This document shows positions 16,460 through 23,716 of a DNA stretch of 38,272 nt, piece by piece. The notes beneath the pieces were generated by a model. That model did not search any database. It saw nothing but the letters and a program-made list of their open reading frames with translations, and was not told where the DNA came from. Positions within the stretch are counted from its first letter, which is position 1. Every line of letters begins with the position of its first letter. The DNA lies in the NCBI GenBank assembly GCA_017608025.1, contig JAFCGM010000004.1, positions 154,744 through 193,015 of the forward strand, written 5' to 3'. The translations under genes and the position numbers were made by a program. The DNA is from Candidatus Pacearchaeota archaeon (GTDB lineage: Archaea; Nanobdellota; Nanobdellia; UBA10117; JABICX01).

Positions 16460-16639
16460 AAATGAAAAATATAATAAATTTTGTTCAATGCATTGCAAAA
16501 CAATGCGCTTCGCGTAAGTCCTTTCGCGAGAAGAACGTTCAAATCCTACCCATTCACACAGCTATATATTATGTGCAGCTCTGCTGTATACGATCAGCCC
16601 GAGTTCCTTGGCTAGAAGGACAAAAAGTTTTAAATTAAA
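16460..16639 (+). ncRNA. Possible structured small RNA between aIF1A and the KH gene
   Basis: This 180-bp gap has no reading frame but is richer in G and C than its neighbours. A TATA-like AATATAATA lies at 16467. GCATTG/CAATGC forms a 6-bp stem at 16490-16506. A second stem, GTTCCTT/AAGGAC with one bulge, sits at about 16600-16620. Several other short palindromes (CGCTTCGCG, TTCGCGAGAA) lie between. There are no box C/D motifs and no clear tRNA arms. It could be a guide RNA, a leader of the KH gene, or a decayed hairpin repeat. Confidence 0.3.
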
Positions 16640-17152
16640 ATGAGTTTTTCCACAATATCAATCCCAAAAGCAAGAATCAAAGTTCTAATTGGAAAAAACG
16701 GCGCAATAAGAAGGAATATTGAAAATCGCGGAAAAGTGAAGCTCTATGTTCATTCAGACACTAGCGAGATTGATATTAATGCAAAAGATGCGCTTTCTTT
16801 AATGACTGTGGAAAATGTTATAAAAGCAATAGCAAGAGGCTTTGCACCAAAAAAGGCGTTTCTTCTTTTTCGCGAAAATTATTTTTTTGAAATAATAGAT
16901 ATAACTGCATTTAAGGCAAAAAGCAAATCGAGATTACAAACCCTTCGCTCACGAATTATTGGAACAAACGGAGTCACAAAGCATTTGCTTCAAAAATATA
17001 CAAACTGTTTTTTATCAATACAGGGAAAGACTGTTTCAATAATTGGCGAAGCAGAGAACATAATGCTGGCAAAACAAGCAGTTGAAATGATTCTTGACGG
17101 AGCAAAGCAGGCAACAGCATATCATTTTCTAGAAAAATCTTCTCATAATTAG
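16640..17152 (+). CDS. KH-domain ribosome biogenesis protein (Dim2/Pno1/Krr1-like)
   Basis: A 170-residue protein with two KH domains. The first carries GKNGAI (residues 18-23), the GxxG loop that contacts RNA. The second, from RIIGTNGVTKHLLQKYTNCFLSIQ to SIIGEAENIMLAKQAVEMILDGAKQATAYHFLE, has the layout typical of archaeal Dim2/Pno1. The eukaryotic proteins escort the 3' end of pre-18S rRNA; the archaeal homologue binds the 3' region of 16S rRNA with aIF2 alpha, as known from Pyrococcus. It follows the aIF1A and NMD3 genes on the same strand, consistent with small-subunit maturation. Confidence 0.9.
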   Translation: MSFSTISIPKARIKVLIGKNGAIRRNIENRGKVKLYVHSDTSEIDINAKDALSLMTVENVIKAIARGFAPKKAFLLFRENYFFEIIDITAFKAKSKSRLQTLRSRIIGTNGVTKHLLQKYTNCFLSIQGKTVSIIGEAENIMLAKQAVEMILDGAKQATAYHFLEKSSHN

Positions 17153-17288
17153 TGCGAATTAAATACCCCCATATTTTACTTAAAAATAGCAACAGTTTAT
17201 AAATGCTTTTAAATATATCATAAAAATAATTAAAATTTAAACAAATAAGATAGAAATCTTTTTAAAACAGAGACTTATTTAAGATATT

Positions 17289-19055
17289 ATGGCTGATTCT
17301 GTAGAAGAAAAAACAGAAAAACAAGATACAGAAAATAAAAAAGTAGTGAAAAAACCAAAAAAAACTTCTGTTAAAGTAACAACAGAAAGTCATAAATCAG
17401 TTTCTGTTGCCGAGTTTTTTGAAAAAAATCGCCATCTTCTTGGATTTAACAATCCTGCAAAATCTCTTATTACTTCTGTAAAAGAGGCAGTTGATAATTC
17501 TCTTGATGCTTGTGAAGAAAACAATATTCTTCCAGAAATTTATGTTGAATTAAAGGAAGTAGGAACAAACAAATATCGTATGATTGTTGAGGACAATGGT
17601 CCTGGGATAAAGAAAAAGCACCTTACAAAATCATTTGGAAAGCTCCTTTATGGTTCAAAATTTAGAAGCCACGGAGGAAAACAAGGAAGAGGTCAGCAAG
17701 GAATTGGAATATCTGCAGTAATTCTTTATGGCCAGCTTACAACAGGAAAAAAAGCAGTTCTTATTTCAAAGACAAAAAAAGATGACTCGGCCCATATGTA
17801 TCTTCTAGGCATTGATGTAAAAACAAATGAACCTGAGATAGGAAATTCTGAAGAATATGACTGGAATGAAAAAGAGCACGGAATTAGAATTGAAGTTGAG
17901 ATGGTTGCAAAGAACATCAAGTCAAAGCAGTCAGTTGATGAGTATATAAAAGAAACATCTGTTGTAAATCCGCATGCAAAAATAACTTACATAAACCCTG
18001 ACGGCGAAAAAATAGAATATCCGCGAGTAACAGAGAAAATTCCTAAAAAAGCAAAAACAATAAAACCTCACCCACATGGAATAGAGCTTGGAGTTTTGAA
18101 AAGAATGCTCAAAGAAACAAAATCACGAAACATAAAGTCATTTTTAACAAATGAATTTGACAGAGTTGGTTCTGGCTCAGCAAAGGAAATTCTTGAAAAA
18201 GCAGAACTTGACCCAAGAATTCTTCCAAGGCTTTTAACTGATGACCAGCAAGAAAAGCTTCTGGAAATAATGCAGACAACAAAATTAATGAATCCTAGCA
18301 CAGACTGCCTTTCACCAATTGGCTCAAAAGCCCTTGAGGAAAGCATCCGTTCAGAATATGATGTTGATTTTGTTCATTCAATAACAAGATCCCCTACAGT
18401 TTATCGTGGAAACCCATTCCAGATTGAAGTTGCAATTGGATACGGAGGAAGCTTAAATCCAGAAGGGTATGTTAATCTTGTTCGTTTTGCAAATAAAGTG
18501 CCGCTCCTTTACCAGGAAGGCGCTTGCGCAATAACTCAGGCAGTAAAAGCTGTTTCTTGGAAATCTTACGGCCTTTCCCAATCAGGAAATTCTCTTCCAG
18601 TCGGTCCAGCAGTAATTCTCGTACATATAGCATCTGTATGGGTGCCATTCACTTCAGAAGGAAAAGAAGCTGTTTCTTCATACCCAGAAATAACCAAAGA
18701 AATAAAGCTTGCAGTTCAAGAGTGCGGTCGTTCATTGCAAAGGCACATTTCAAAGCAAAAGCGAAGCGAAATGGAAGAGAAAAAACGGCAGATATTCAAA
18801 AACTATTCTTCAGAAGTCGCAACAGCAATATATTCTTTAATAAATGAAGGAACTTACAAATATTCAAATGATGAAATACTTGAAAAGGCAAAGTCAATTC
18901 ATGAAGCGCTTCTTAAGATAGCAGAGTATATGTATTCAAATGGAAAAAACTTTGAAGAAGCTGAGAATCAGGAAACAAAAGATGAAATAACAGAGCCTGA
19001 ATCAGAAGAACATGAAAAAACTGAAACTATGCAAGAGGAGATTAATGAAGAATGA
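17289..19055 (+). CDS. top6B: DNA topoisomerase VI subunit B
   Basis: ATPase subunit of the archaeal type IIB topoisomerase that relaxes and decatenates DNA. The GHKL fold is shown by the N-box EAVDNSLDA (E66, N70), the G1 box DNGPGI (102-107) and the G2 box [10 protein letters not shown] (133-142). The helix-two-turn-helix segment lies near 270-330, and the transducer domain follows with its lysine-containing [10 protein letters not shown] region. The N-terminus is Lys-rich and the C-terminus is an acidic tail of about 35 residues after the transducer, which looks like a lineage-specific extension. Stop and start with top6A overlap by 4 bp (ATGA), giving coupled translation. Confidence 0.96.
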   Translation: MADSVEEKTEKQDTENKKVVKKPKKTSVKVTTESHKSVSVAEFFEKNRHLLGFNNPAKSLITSVKEAVDNSLDACEENNILPEIYVELKEVGTNKYRMIVEDNGPGIKKKHLTKSFGKLLYGSKFRSHGGKQGRGQQGIGISAVILYGQLTTGKKAVLISKTKKDDSAHMYLLGIDVKTNEPEIGNSEEYDWNEKEHGIRIEVEMVAKNIKSKQSVDEYIKETSVVNPHAKITYINPDGEKIEYPRVTEKIPKKAKTIKPHPHGIELGVLKRMLKETKSRNIKSFLTNEFDRVGSGSAKEILEKAELDPRILPRLLTDDQQEKLLEIMQTTKLMNPSTDCLSPIGSKALEESIRSEYDVDFVHSITRSPTVYRGNPFQIEVAIGYGGSLNPEGYVNLVRFANKVPLLYQEGACAITQAVKAVSWKSYGLSQSGNSLPVGPAVILVHIASVWVPFTSEGKEAVSSYPEITKEIKLAVQECGRSLQRHISKQKRSEMEEKKRQIFKNYSSEVATAIYSLINEGTYKYSNDEILEKAKSIHEALLKIAEYMYSNGKNFEEAENQETKDEITEPESEEHEKTETMQEEINEE

Positions 19056-20161
19056 CAAACTCAAAAAGGCAGGAAATAATTGAAAAGCTGGAAAAGCTTG
19101 GCAAAGACCTCAAAAAAAAGATAGATAATCTTGAAAACCCAAGTCTTAAGATTCCGCTAAGAACACTTAGCAATGCTTATTTTGATGAAAATGACCGTCT
19201 GATAAAGCTCGGAGACAAAAAGCAGACCCGTACTTTTTTCAATGTCGGCCAGGCAAAGAAATTCATGCAAACAATTCTTGTTGGAGCTCAGATAAAAAAG
19301 CTTCTTGAGCAGAAAAAGCCAGCAATATCAACAAGGCAGCTTTATTATATTCTGAAGCATACAATTGGAGACTCAAAGGAAAACACTTTTGACGACCAGT
19401 CAACAGAATCTGACCCTGCAATAGAGGACATTGAAGTTTCAATTAATGCACTTAGGGAAGAGTTAGGGCTTGAGGCAACACCTAGTGGAGTAATCTCCGG
19501 CCCACTAATTTATCAAGACATTAAGACTGGAGATGTTATTGACTGCACAAAAATGGGCTCTGCAGGAGCAGCTATTCCTCCTAATGTTGAGGACCACGTT
19601 ATAAAATTCAAGGAATGCACAGCAGATTATATTTTGGTTGTTGAGAAATTCGCAATATGGAACCTCCTGAACCAGGCAAGATACTGGAAAAAGAACAACT
19701 GTATTTTAATGACAGGAAAAGGTCAGGCAGCAAGATCTGATAGACGGCTGCTTGCAAGACTTTCCCGTGAGCTTAAAATACCTGTTTATGTTTTTTGCGA
19801 CAATGACGCTTATGGATATTATATTTACTCTGTTTACAAACAGGGAAGCATTAATCTTGCCTTTTTCTCTGAAAAGTCAGCATGCCCAAACGCGAAATTC
19901 ATAGGACTCAAGACTCGCGATATAAAGAAGTATGACATTGCAAAGACAAACTGGATTAAGCTTGAAGGACATGACCTCCGAAGGCTTAAGGAAATCTCAA
20001 AATACGAATGGTTCAAAAGCAAGGAATGGCAAAAAGAGCTTAAGGAGATGAAGGACTTTGGATATAAAGTTGAAGCAGATGCCCTTGTATCAAAGTCAGT
20101 TGAGTTTGTTGCAGATACATATCTTCCAGAAGTAATCAAAAACAAAGACTGGCTGGACTAA
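19052..20161 (+). CDS. top6A: DNA topoisomerase VI subunit A (Spo11-like)
   Basis: The DNA-cleaving subunit of Topo VI. The winged-helix catalytic motif is [11 protein letters not shown]; by analogy with Spo11 the nucleophilic tyrosine is Y99. The Toprim domain follows with the acidic residues of [11 protein letters not shown] and [12 protein letters not shown] (the DxD motif), which bind magnesium. At 369 residues it has the usual length and no missing element. It starts inside the last codon of top6B. An unknown gene follows 37 bp downstream and then orc1/cdc6, so it sits in a DNA-replication cluster. Confidence 0.96.
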   Translation: MTNSKRQEIIEKLEKLGKDLKKKIDNLENPSLKIPLRTLSNAYFDENDRLIKLGDKKQTRTFFNVGQAKKFMQTILVGAQIKKLLEQKKPAISTRQLYYILKHTIGDSKENTFDDQSTESDPAIEDIEVSINALREELGLEATPSGVISGPLIYQDIKTGDVIDCTKMGSAGAAIPPNVEDHVIKFKECTADYILVVEKFAIWNLLNQARYWKKNNCILMTGKGQAARSDRRLLARLSRELKIPVYVFCDNDAYGYYIYSVYKQGSINLAFFSEKSACPNAKFIGLKTRDIKKYDIAKTNWIKLEGHDLRRLKEISKYEWFKSKEWQKELKEMKDFGYKVEADALVSKSVEFVADTYLPEVIKNKDWLD

Positions 20162-20163
20162 AG

Positions 20164-20178
20164 AAATATATAAAAATT
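20164..20178 (+). promoter_or_regulatory. TATA-like promoter between top6A and the unknown gene
   Basis: AAATATATAAAAATT directly after the top6A stop codon begins about 35 bp before the next ATG at 20199. It suggests the unknown gene has its own start and is not simply the tail of the top6 operon. Confidence 0.45.
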
Positions 20179-20198
20179 AAAAATGCTTTTTTCATTTT

Positions 20199-20834
20199 AT
20201 GAGAACATCAGTTCTTACTGAAAAGATAAACAGACAGGATTTATTTCAAAAAGTATTTGCTGGGAGATATTCAGCATATCCTTATATTGGAAATTCTCGT
20301 TTTGAAACAAGAGTTTATTTTCTTGCAAGAGATGAAACAAAAGAGCTTGAAAGAGACAAGCTATTGGATTCTGCAAAAATATTAACAATACACTGCGATG
20401 ATTTATCAAAATACAGTATTCAAACAAGTAATAAAAAAATTTATCAATTTAATGCTCGCGGAGAAAAGTTTTTCATTGTTTATCCTTTTAATTATACTAC
20501 AAAAATTCTTCCAGAATTAAAAAAATATGAACACATACTTGCAAAATCAAAAAACACTATTGAAGGAACATTCTACATCCAATATATACCTAAGAATACA
20601 AAAACTCATAAAATGAAAAGCCTGTCTAAAAAAATAACTTTTTTTAATTTAGAAGGAACATGTTTATTAGATGATTATTCTTCAGAAGATATAAAATATC
20701 TTGATAAAGGAATATTAAGTATCAATCACAATAACTTCTTTTCAATTGAAACTCTTGATGTACCTGTTATAAATGTTCTTTTGAAAAAAGAAATGAGAGA
20801 GAATGGTTTATCATTTGACATGCAATATAAATAA
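20199..20834 (+). CDS. Protein of unknown function between top6A and orc1
   Basis: A 211-residue protein I do not recognise. It has no signal peptide or membrane segment and is rich in Lys, Tyr, Phe and Asn. The hydrophobic pattern (KILTIHCDDLSKYSI, KFFIVYPFNYTTKILPELKKY, GTFYIQYIPKN) alternates strands and helices, suggesting a soluble alpha/beta fold. Its codon use is more AT-rich than the flanking top6 and orc1 genes (many ATA, AAA and TTA codons), which may mean relaxed selection or later arrival. The position between two replication genes invites a link to DNA metabolism, but nothing in the sequence shows one. Confidence 0.65.
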   Translation: MRTSVLTEKINRQDLFQKVFAGRYSAYPYIGNSRFETRVYFLARDETKELERDKLLDSAKILTIHCDDLSKYSIQTSNKKIYQFNARGEKFFIVYPFNYTTKILPELKKYEHILAKSKNTIEGTFYIQYIPKNTKTHKMKSLSKKITFFNLEGTCLLDDYSSEDIKYLDKGILSINHNNFFSIETLDVPVINVLLKKEMRENGLSFDMQYK

Positions 20835-20885
20835 TATCCTCTCAACATTAGAAATAAATAAAAGCTTTCAATATCATATTTCATC

Positions 20886-21998
20886 ATGACCATGAACGAG
20901 TTTCTTTCAAGAGAGGAGAGCATCTTTTCAAATCCAGATGCTCTTGATCCAGATTTTGTTCCCAAAGTTCTCCCACATCGTGAAGATGAGCAAAAGGAAA
21001 TAATTTACGCAATAAAGCCCCTCATTAAGTCAAGAAGCGGAGGCCAACTCCTCATAAAAGGCCAGTCTGGCGTAGGAAAGACTGTTTCTGTTAAGAAGGT
21101 TCTTCGGGAATTAGAAGAGACAGAAGAGGCAGATGATATAACAATTGCATTTGTAAACTGCTGGACAACAAACACATCATATAAGATTGCAGTCTCAATT
21201 GCAAACTCTCTTGGATTTCGATTTACTCAAAACCTAAACACTTCTGAAATTTTTGACAAGATAAAGGAAATTGTTTTGCAGAGGCAGGGAATTGTTGTAG
21301 TTCTTGATGAAGTTGACAAGGCAGACGATTATGACTTCCTTTACTACATTCTCGAAGTTATTCCAAAAAAATCACTGATAATGATAACAAATGAAATGCA
21401 GTGGGGAAGCAACCTTGACTTGAGAATTAGAAGCAGGCTCATGCCTTCTGTGGTTGAATTCAAAACATATTCAAAACTTGAAATACGTTCAATCCTTGCT
21501 CAGAGAGTGAAATATGCTTTTTATGAAAACACATGGTCAGAAGATGCTTTTGAAAATATTGTTGATATGGCTGCAAAATACCATGATGTTCGTGTTGGAA
21601 TAAAGCTGCTTAAATCTGCTGGAGAAATTGCAGAAAGAGACTCTTCAAAAAAGGTTATGAAAAAGCACGCAGAAGACGCCATTTCAAAGACAGAGAATTT
21701 CAAAATAAAGTCATCAGATTCTTTTACAGAGGAAGAAAAGCTTATTTTAAATGTTTGCAAGGAATGTTCTGGCCAGAGAATAGGAAAGCTTTATGATTAT
21801 TATCTTTCAGTTGGCGGTGGAAAGTCAGAAAAAACCCTTAAGAGAAAGCTTGAATCTCTCGCCAAAAAGGGCGTAATAGACCTTGAACTTTCTGGAGAAG
21901 GCCTCCGCGGGAAGTCATCAATAATAAAATATAGGGGCCTAGAGGCTACGAAGCTATCTGATTTTGAAAAGAAAGAGAAAAAAGAAAAGCAAGATTAA
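20886..21998 (+). CDS. cdc6: Orc1/Cdc6 replication initiator
   Basis: Archaeal origin-recognition and helicase-loader protein. The AAA+ core has Walker A GQSGVGKT (residues 59-66) and Walker B VVVLDEVDKA (near 140), sensor 1 with MITNEM and an arginine-bearing sensor-2 region near RVKYAFYENTWS...DVRVGIKLLKSAGEIAERD. The C-terminus is a winged helix (FTEEEKLILNVCKEC...KTLKRKLESLAKKGVIDLEL), which binds origin boxes. The 370-residue length is usual. I use the ATG at 20886; another ATG lies two codons later. Its likely binding sites are the ORB-like boxes at about 5061 and 5170, some 16 kb away. Confidence 0.95.
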   Translation: MTMNEFLSREESIFSNPDALDPDFVPKVLPHREDEQKEIIYAIKPLIKSRSGGQLLIKGQSGVGKTVSVKKVLRELEETEEADDITIAFVNCWTTNTSYKIAVSIANSLGFRFTQNLNTSEIFDKIKEIVLQRQGIVVVLDEVDKADDYDFLYYILEVIPKKSLIMITNEMQWGSNLDLRIRSRLMPSVVEFKTYSKLEIRSILAQRVKYAFYENTWSEDAFENIVDMAAKYHDVRVGIKLLKSAGEIAERDSSKKVMKKHAEDAISKTENFKIKSSDSFTEEEKLILNVCKECSGQRIGKLYDYYLSVGGGKSEKTLKRKLESLAKKGVIDLELSGEGLRGKSSIIKYRGLEATKLSDFEKKEKKEKQD

Positions 21999-22044
21999 AA
22001 GCAACCTTTTTAAAACAAACATTTATTCTATAAATATACAATAT

Positions 22045-22116
22045 GCCCTGGTAGCTTAGTGGTGGAGCGTACGGCTGTTAACCGTAAGGTCGAAGGTTCG
22101 AGTCCTTCCCAGGGCG
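22045..22116 (+). tRNA. tRNA-Asn (GTT)
   Basis: Acceptor strands GCCCTGG (22045-22051) and CCAGGGC (22109-22115) pair fully, with discriminator G. The anticodon stem TACGG/CCGTA encloses the loop CTGTTAA with anticodon GTT. The T arm holds GGTTCGAGTCC. CCA is not encoded. It begins a three-tRNA run after cdc6. Confidence 0.95.
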
Positions 22117-22119
22117 CAC

Positions 22120-22232
22120 GACCCGGTAGCTTAGCCTGGTTAGAGCGCTGGTCTTATAAGATCCCTTCCACGAGGAAGATAACATGTATTTGGGAAAACC
22201 AGAGGTCTCGAGTTCAAATCTCGACCGGGTCA
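22120..22232 (+). tRNA. tRNA-Ile (TAT anticodon) with a 38-nt intron at 37/38
   Basis: Acceptor strands GACCCGG and CCGGGTC pair fully, with discriminator A. The anticodon stem CTGGT (22148-22152) pairs with ACCAG (22198-22202). The intron is 22159-22196. It is bounded by a clean bulge-helix-bulge: outer stem CTGGT/ACCAG, central 4-bp helix CTTA/TGGG (with two G-U pairs), bulges TAA and AAA, and a weak inner helix GAT/ATT. Splicing leaves the 7-nt loop CTTATAA, anticodon TAT at 22155-22157, reading AUA. There is no long variable arm, so leucine is excluded. It starts 3 bp after tRNA-Asn. Confidence 0.88.
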
Positions 22233-22235
22233 TCA

Positions 22236-22267
22236 CAGCCCTTTTCAAAAAAGCGCTGGCGGAAAAC
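22236..22267 (-). repeat. CCGCCAGCGC / AAAAGGGCTG dispersed element, copy 2
   Basis: Inverted copy of the element at 6271-6305, starting 4 bp after the tRNA-Ile gene: CAGCCCTTTTC, an A-rich middle, GCGCTGGCGGAAAA. It may form the transcription end of the tRNA pair. Confidence 0.55.
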
Positions 22268-22331
22268 TTCTCGCTACCGCTCGAAAAGAAAGGTATATAA
22301 ATCTCAACTCAAAAAAACAGAAATAAAATAT

Positions 22332-22406
22332 GCCCCTATGGTGTAGTCCGGTCAATCATCCTGGCCTTTCGAGCCAGGGACGTGAGTTCAAATCTCGCTG
22401 GGGGCA
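22332..22406 (+). tRNA. tRNA-Glu (TTC)
   Basis: Acceptor GCCCCTA pairs with TGGGGGC (one G-U), with discriminator A. The anticodon stem CTGGC/GCCAG encloses the loop CTTTCGA, anticodon TTC. The T arm contains GTTCAAATC. CCA is not encoded. Its last 19 nt plus 9 flanking bases are repeated exactly 187 bp downstream. Confidence 0.95.
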
Positions 22407-22602
22407 CTGCCTTTTCTCACTCCCTTTTCTTTTCAGAAAAGAAAAGGTAAGTTTCCAAAAGAAAATAAATTCTTTCGCGAACCTTTCTTTCTAAAAAAAG
22501 GCTCTGTAAGTTGCCAAAAAAGATTGTTCTCTTTCGAGAACATTTTTCTTACAAGAGAAAGGTTCATGTGGGTATCAAATCTCGCTGGGGGCACTGCCTT
22601 TT
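22388..22602. repeat. Duplicated 3' end of tRNA-Glu (28-bp direct repeat pair, att-like)
   Basis: The 28 bp at 22388-22415, covering the T-arm end, acceptor strand, discriminator and 9 downstream bases of tRNA-Glu, recur exactly at 22575-22602. The second copy lacks the rest of the tRNA. Such repeats arise when an element integrates into a tRNA 3' end (attL/attR) or by local duplication. The roughly 160 bp between them hold only hairpins: CTTTTCTTTTCAGAAAAGAAAAG and GTTCTC-TTTC-GAGAAC. Confidence 0.85.
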
Positions 22603-22678
22603 TCAGAAAAAGGCAAGTTGCCAAAAAAAGCCAATAGTCTATACAAATTCTTTTATATGTTAAGAGAGATTTTTTTGT
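22416..22678. other. Hairpin-rich spacer between tRNA-Glu and an unknown gene
   Basis: There is no credible gene. The stretch holds several perfect or near-perfect hairpins with T-rich arms (about 22429-22447, 22485-22503 and 22597-22614), the partial tRNA duplicate, and a TATA box TTTTATAT at 22651-22658. That box lies about 27 bp before the next ATG and probably drives that gene. Confidence 0.5.
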
Positions 22679-23167
22679 ATGAAAACACTCTGGGATTTAG
22701 AAAAAATTATGCTAGATGGTACAAATAAATCTAATAACGATTTAACTGAATATATTAGGGAAGTTACAAAAACTGTTTTTGAAATTGAAAGTGGATCTCC
22801 AGTAGAAAAAGCTATTAGTGCATATTTAGGTGTAATGCGTTCCAGTGACCTTCCTGCAGAAAAATTTATAGTTCCAGGTCACGCTGTACTTTTTTTATTA
22901 ATGGCAGCATCATATGAAAATAACAGTATAAGTCTCATGGATTACACAGACTGTGCATTATTTTATAAAGTGTATTCTGTGTTGAATAGAGAAGAAATTA
23001 AAAATCTCCCTGCAAAAATGATTTATTCTAAACGTGCTAAAATAAGTGAGGATGAAGCTATACAACCTTATTTTGATAGTCTTCAAAATCTAATAAACAA
23101 ACTTCTTAAAGATAATGCAGAAAAAATTGCTAAAAACCAATTAGAGAATAATCCTGCTTATGGATGA
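22679..23167 (+). CDS. Unknown soluble protein downstream of the tRNA-Glu duplication
   Basis: A 162-residue, largely helical protein that I do not recognise. It contains a short hydrophobic patch (AVLFLLMAASYE, residues about 69-80), probably a buried helix, and a C-terminal Lys/Asn-rich helix. It lacks a signal peptide. A well-placed TATA box (22651-22658) implies its own leaderless transcript. The gene lies immediately outside a partial tRNA-Glu copy and beside 550 bp of non-coding repeat DNA, a setting typical of acquired genes. Whether it came with an integration event cannot be told from this window. Confidence 0.6.
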   Translation: MKTLWDLEKIMLDGTNKSNNDLTEYIREVTKTVFEIESGSPVEKAISAYLGVMRSSDLPAEKFIVPGHAVLFLLMAASYENNSISLMDYTDCALFYKVYSVLNREEIKNLPAKMIYSKRAKISEDEAIQPYFDSLQNLINKLLKDNAEKIAKNQLENNPAYG

Positions 23168-23311
23168 TTATACAAAATTTTTTAATTGAGAATCTTTTAG
23201 GAAGAAAAGTTTGGGGAAAATTCTCGTTTGAGAGAGACAAACTTTTAGAGATGTTTATTGGAAGAAAATGTTGATTTTTCGTGATTTGATTGTCTAGTAA
23301 TAGTTTTCTTT

Positions 23312-23391
23312 GGAGTAAGACTTAGAAGCGAACATAGTTCGCGCCTGAACTTGTTCAGACCTTTCTTTTTCTAAAAGAAAGGGATTAGTAG
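23312..23391 (+). repeat. Tripartite hairpin element, copy 2
   Basis: Hairpin 1 is GCGAAC-ATA-GTTCGC, hairpin 2 TGAAC-TT-GTTCA, hairpin 3 CCTTTCTTTTTCTAAAAGAAAGG. It aligns over its full length with copy 1 at 6074-6150 with few differences, so the whole 80-bp unit was copied or moved. Confidence 0.8.
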
Positions 23392-23444
23392 ACACTGGAC
23401 AACTAGTAATTTCCTATTTAAACTAGAATTTCCATTCTTTTACT

Positions 23445-23561
23445 ATGGAAGGCAAAAAAAGATTCCAGAAGAGTTTTTTCGGAGACCCGAATGCTCTAGA
23501 CTTCAGAGAGGTATCTGGAATATTGTCTTCAATTTTACTGCACTTGAATACTGCAGAGTAG
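23445..23561 (+). CDS. Possible 38-residue protein with own promoter and terminator
   Basis: The frame begins MEGKKRFQKSFFGDPNALDF and ends at TAG 23559-23561. CTATTTAAAC about 27-32 bp upstream could be a TATA box at leaderless distance, and a strong hairpin plus TTTTT follows 14 bp after the stop. The protein has a basic N-terminus and a hydrophobic helix near its C-terminus (GILSSILLHL). It could instead be a small non-coding RNA using the same promoter and terminator. No family is recognised. Confidence 0.35.
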   Translation: MEGKKRFQKSFFGDPNALDFREVSGILSSILLHLNTAE

Positions 23562-23575
23562 GCGTCGCGAATTCT

Positions 23576-23597
23576 CCCAGGCAGTGCCTGGGTTTTT
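23576..23597 (+). terminator. Strong intrinsic-type terminator
   Basis: CCCAGGC-AGT-GCCTGGG is a perfect 7-bp GC-rich stem with a 3-nt loop, followed at once by TTTTT. It is the most GC-rich hairpin outside RNA genes in this window and fits a transcript end. Confidence 0.65.
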
Positions 23598-23608
23598 ACA
23601 CCCATAAA

Positions 23609-23663
23609 TTTTCTTTACAAAAAGAAAATTTGAACAAGTTCGGACGCGAATAAATTCGCTTCT
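23609..23663 (-). repeat. Tripartite hairpin element, copy 4 (inverted)
   Basis: Read on the minus strand it gives AGAAGCGAATTTATTCGC, then GTCC, then GAACTTGTTC, then a T-rich stem TTTTCTTTTTGTAAAGAAAA. Order and spacing match the plus-strand copies. It lies just ahead of the CNNM gene promoter. Confidence 0.7.
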
Positions 23664-23716
23664 GCTACAAAAAATATCATCACTAAATTTATATTCTATA
23701 GACTACAATTTAATGC

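Larger units (their letters stand above)
23168..23716. other. Non-coding accessory region with hairpin repeats and one possible small gene
   Basis: This 549-bp gap contains, in order: a purine-rich spacer, tripartite hairpin copy 2 (23312-23391), a possible 38-residue gene (23445-23561) followed by a strong terminator hairpin (23576-23597), hairpin copy 4 inverted (about 23609-23663), and the TATA-like AAATTTATATTC (about 23685) before the CNNM gene. I see nothing else in it. Confidence 0.6.

Noticed and set aside
16525-16560. tRNA-like T arm (GTTCAAATC)
   Set aside because: The bases on either side do not pair as a T stem, and no acceptor or anticodon arm can be found.
20835-20885. Replication origin directly upstream of orc1
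   Set aside because: The gap is only 51 bp and holds no repeated boxes, unlike the array at 4911-5285.
22120-22232. tRNA-Met or tRNA-Leu instead of tRNA-Ile
   Set aside because: There is no CAT in the anticodon position and no long variable arm; only splicing at 22158/22197 gives a 7-nt loop with a BHB, and that loop carries TAT.
22059-22346. Protein-coding frame across the tRNA cluster
   Set aside because: The open frame lies over three convincing tRNA genes and reads tRNA sequence.
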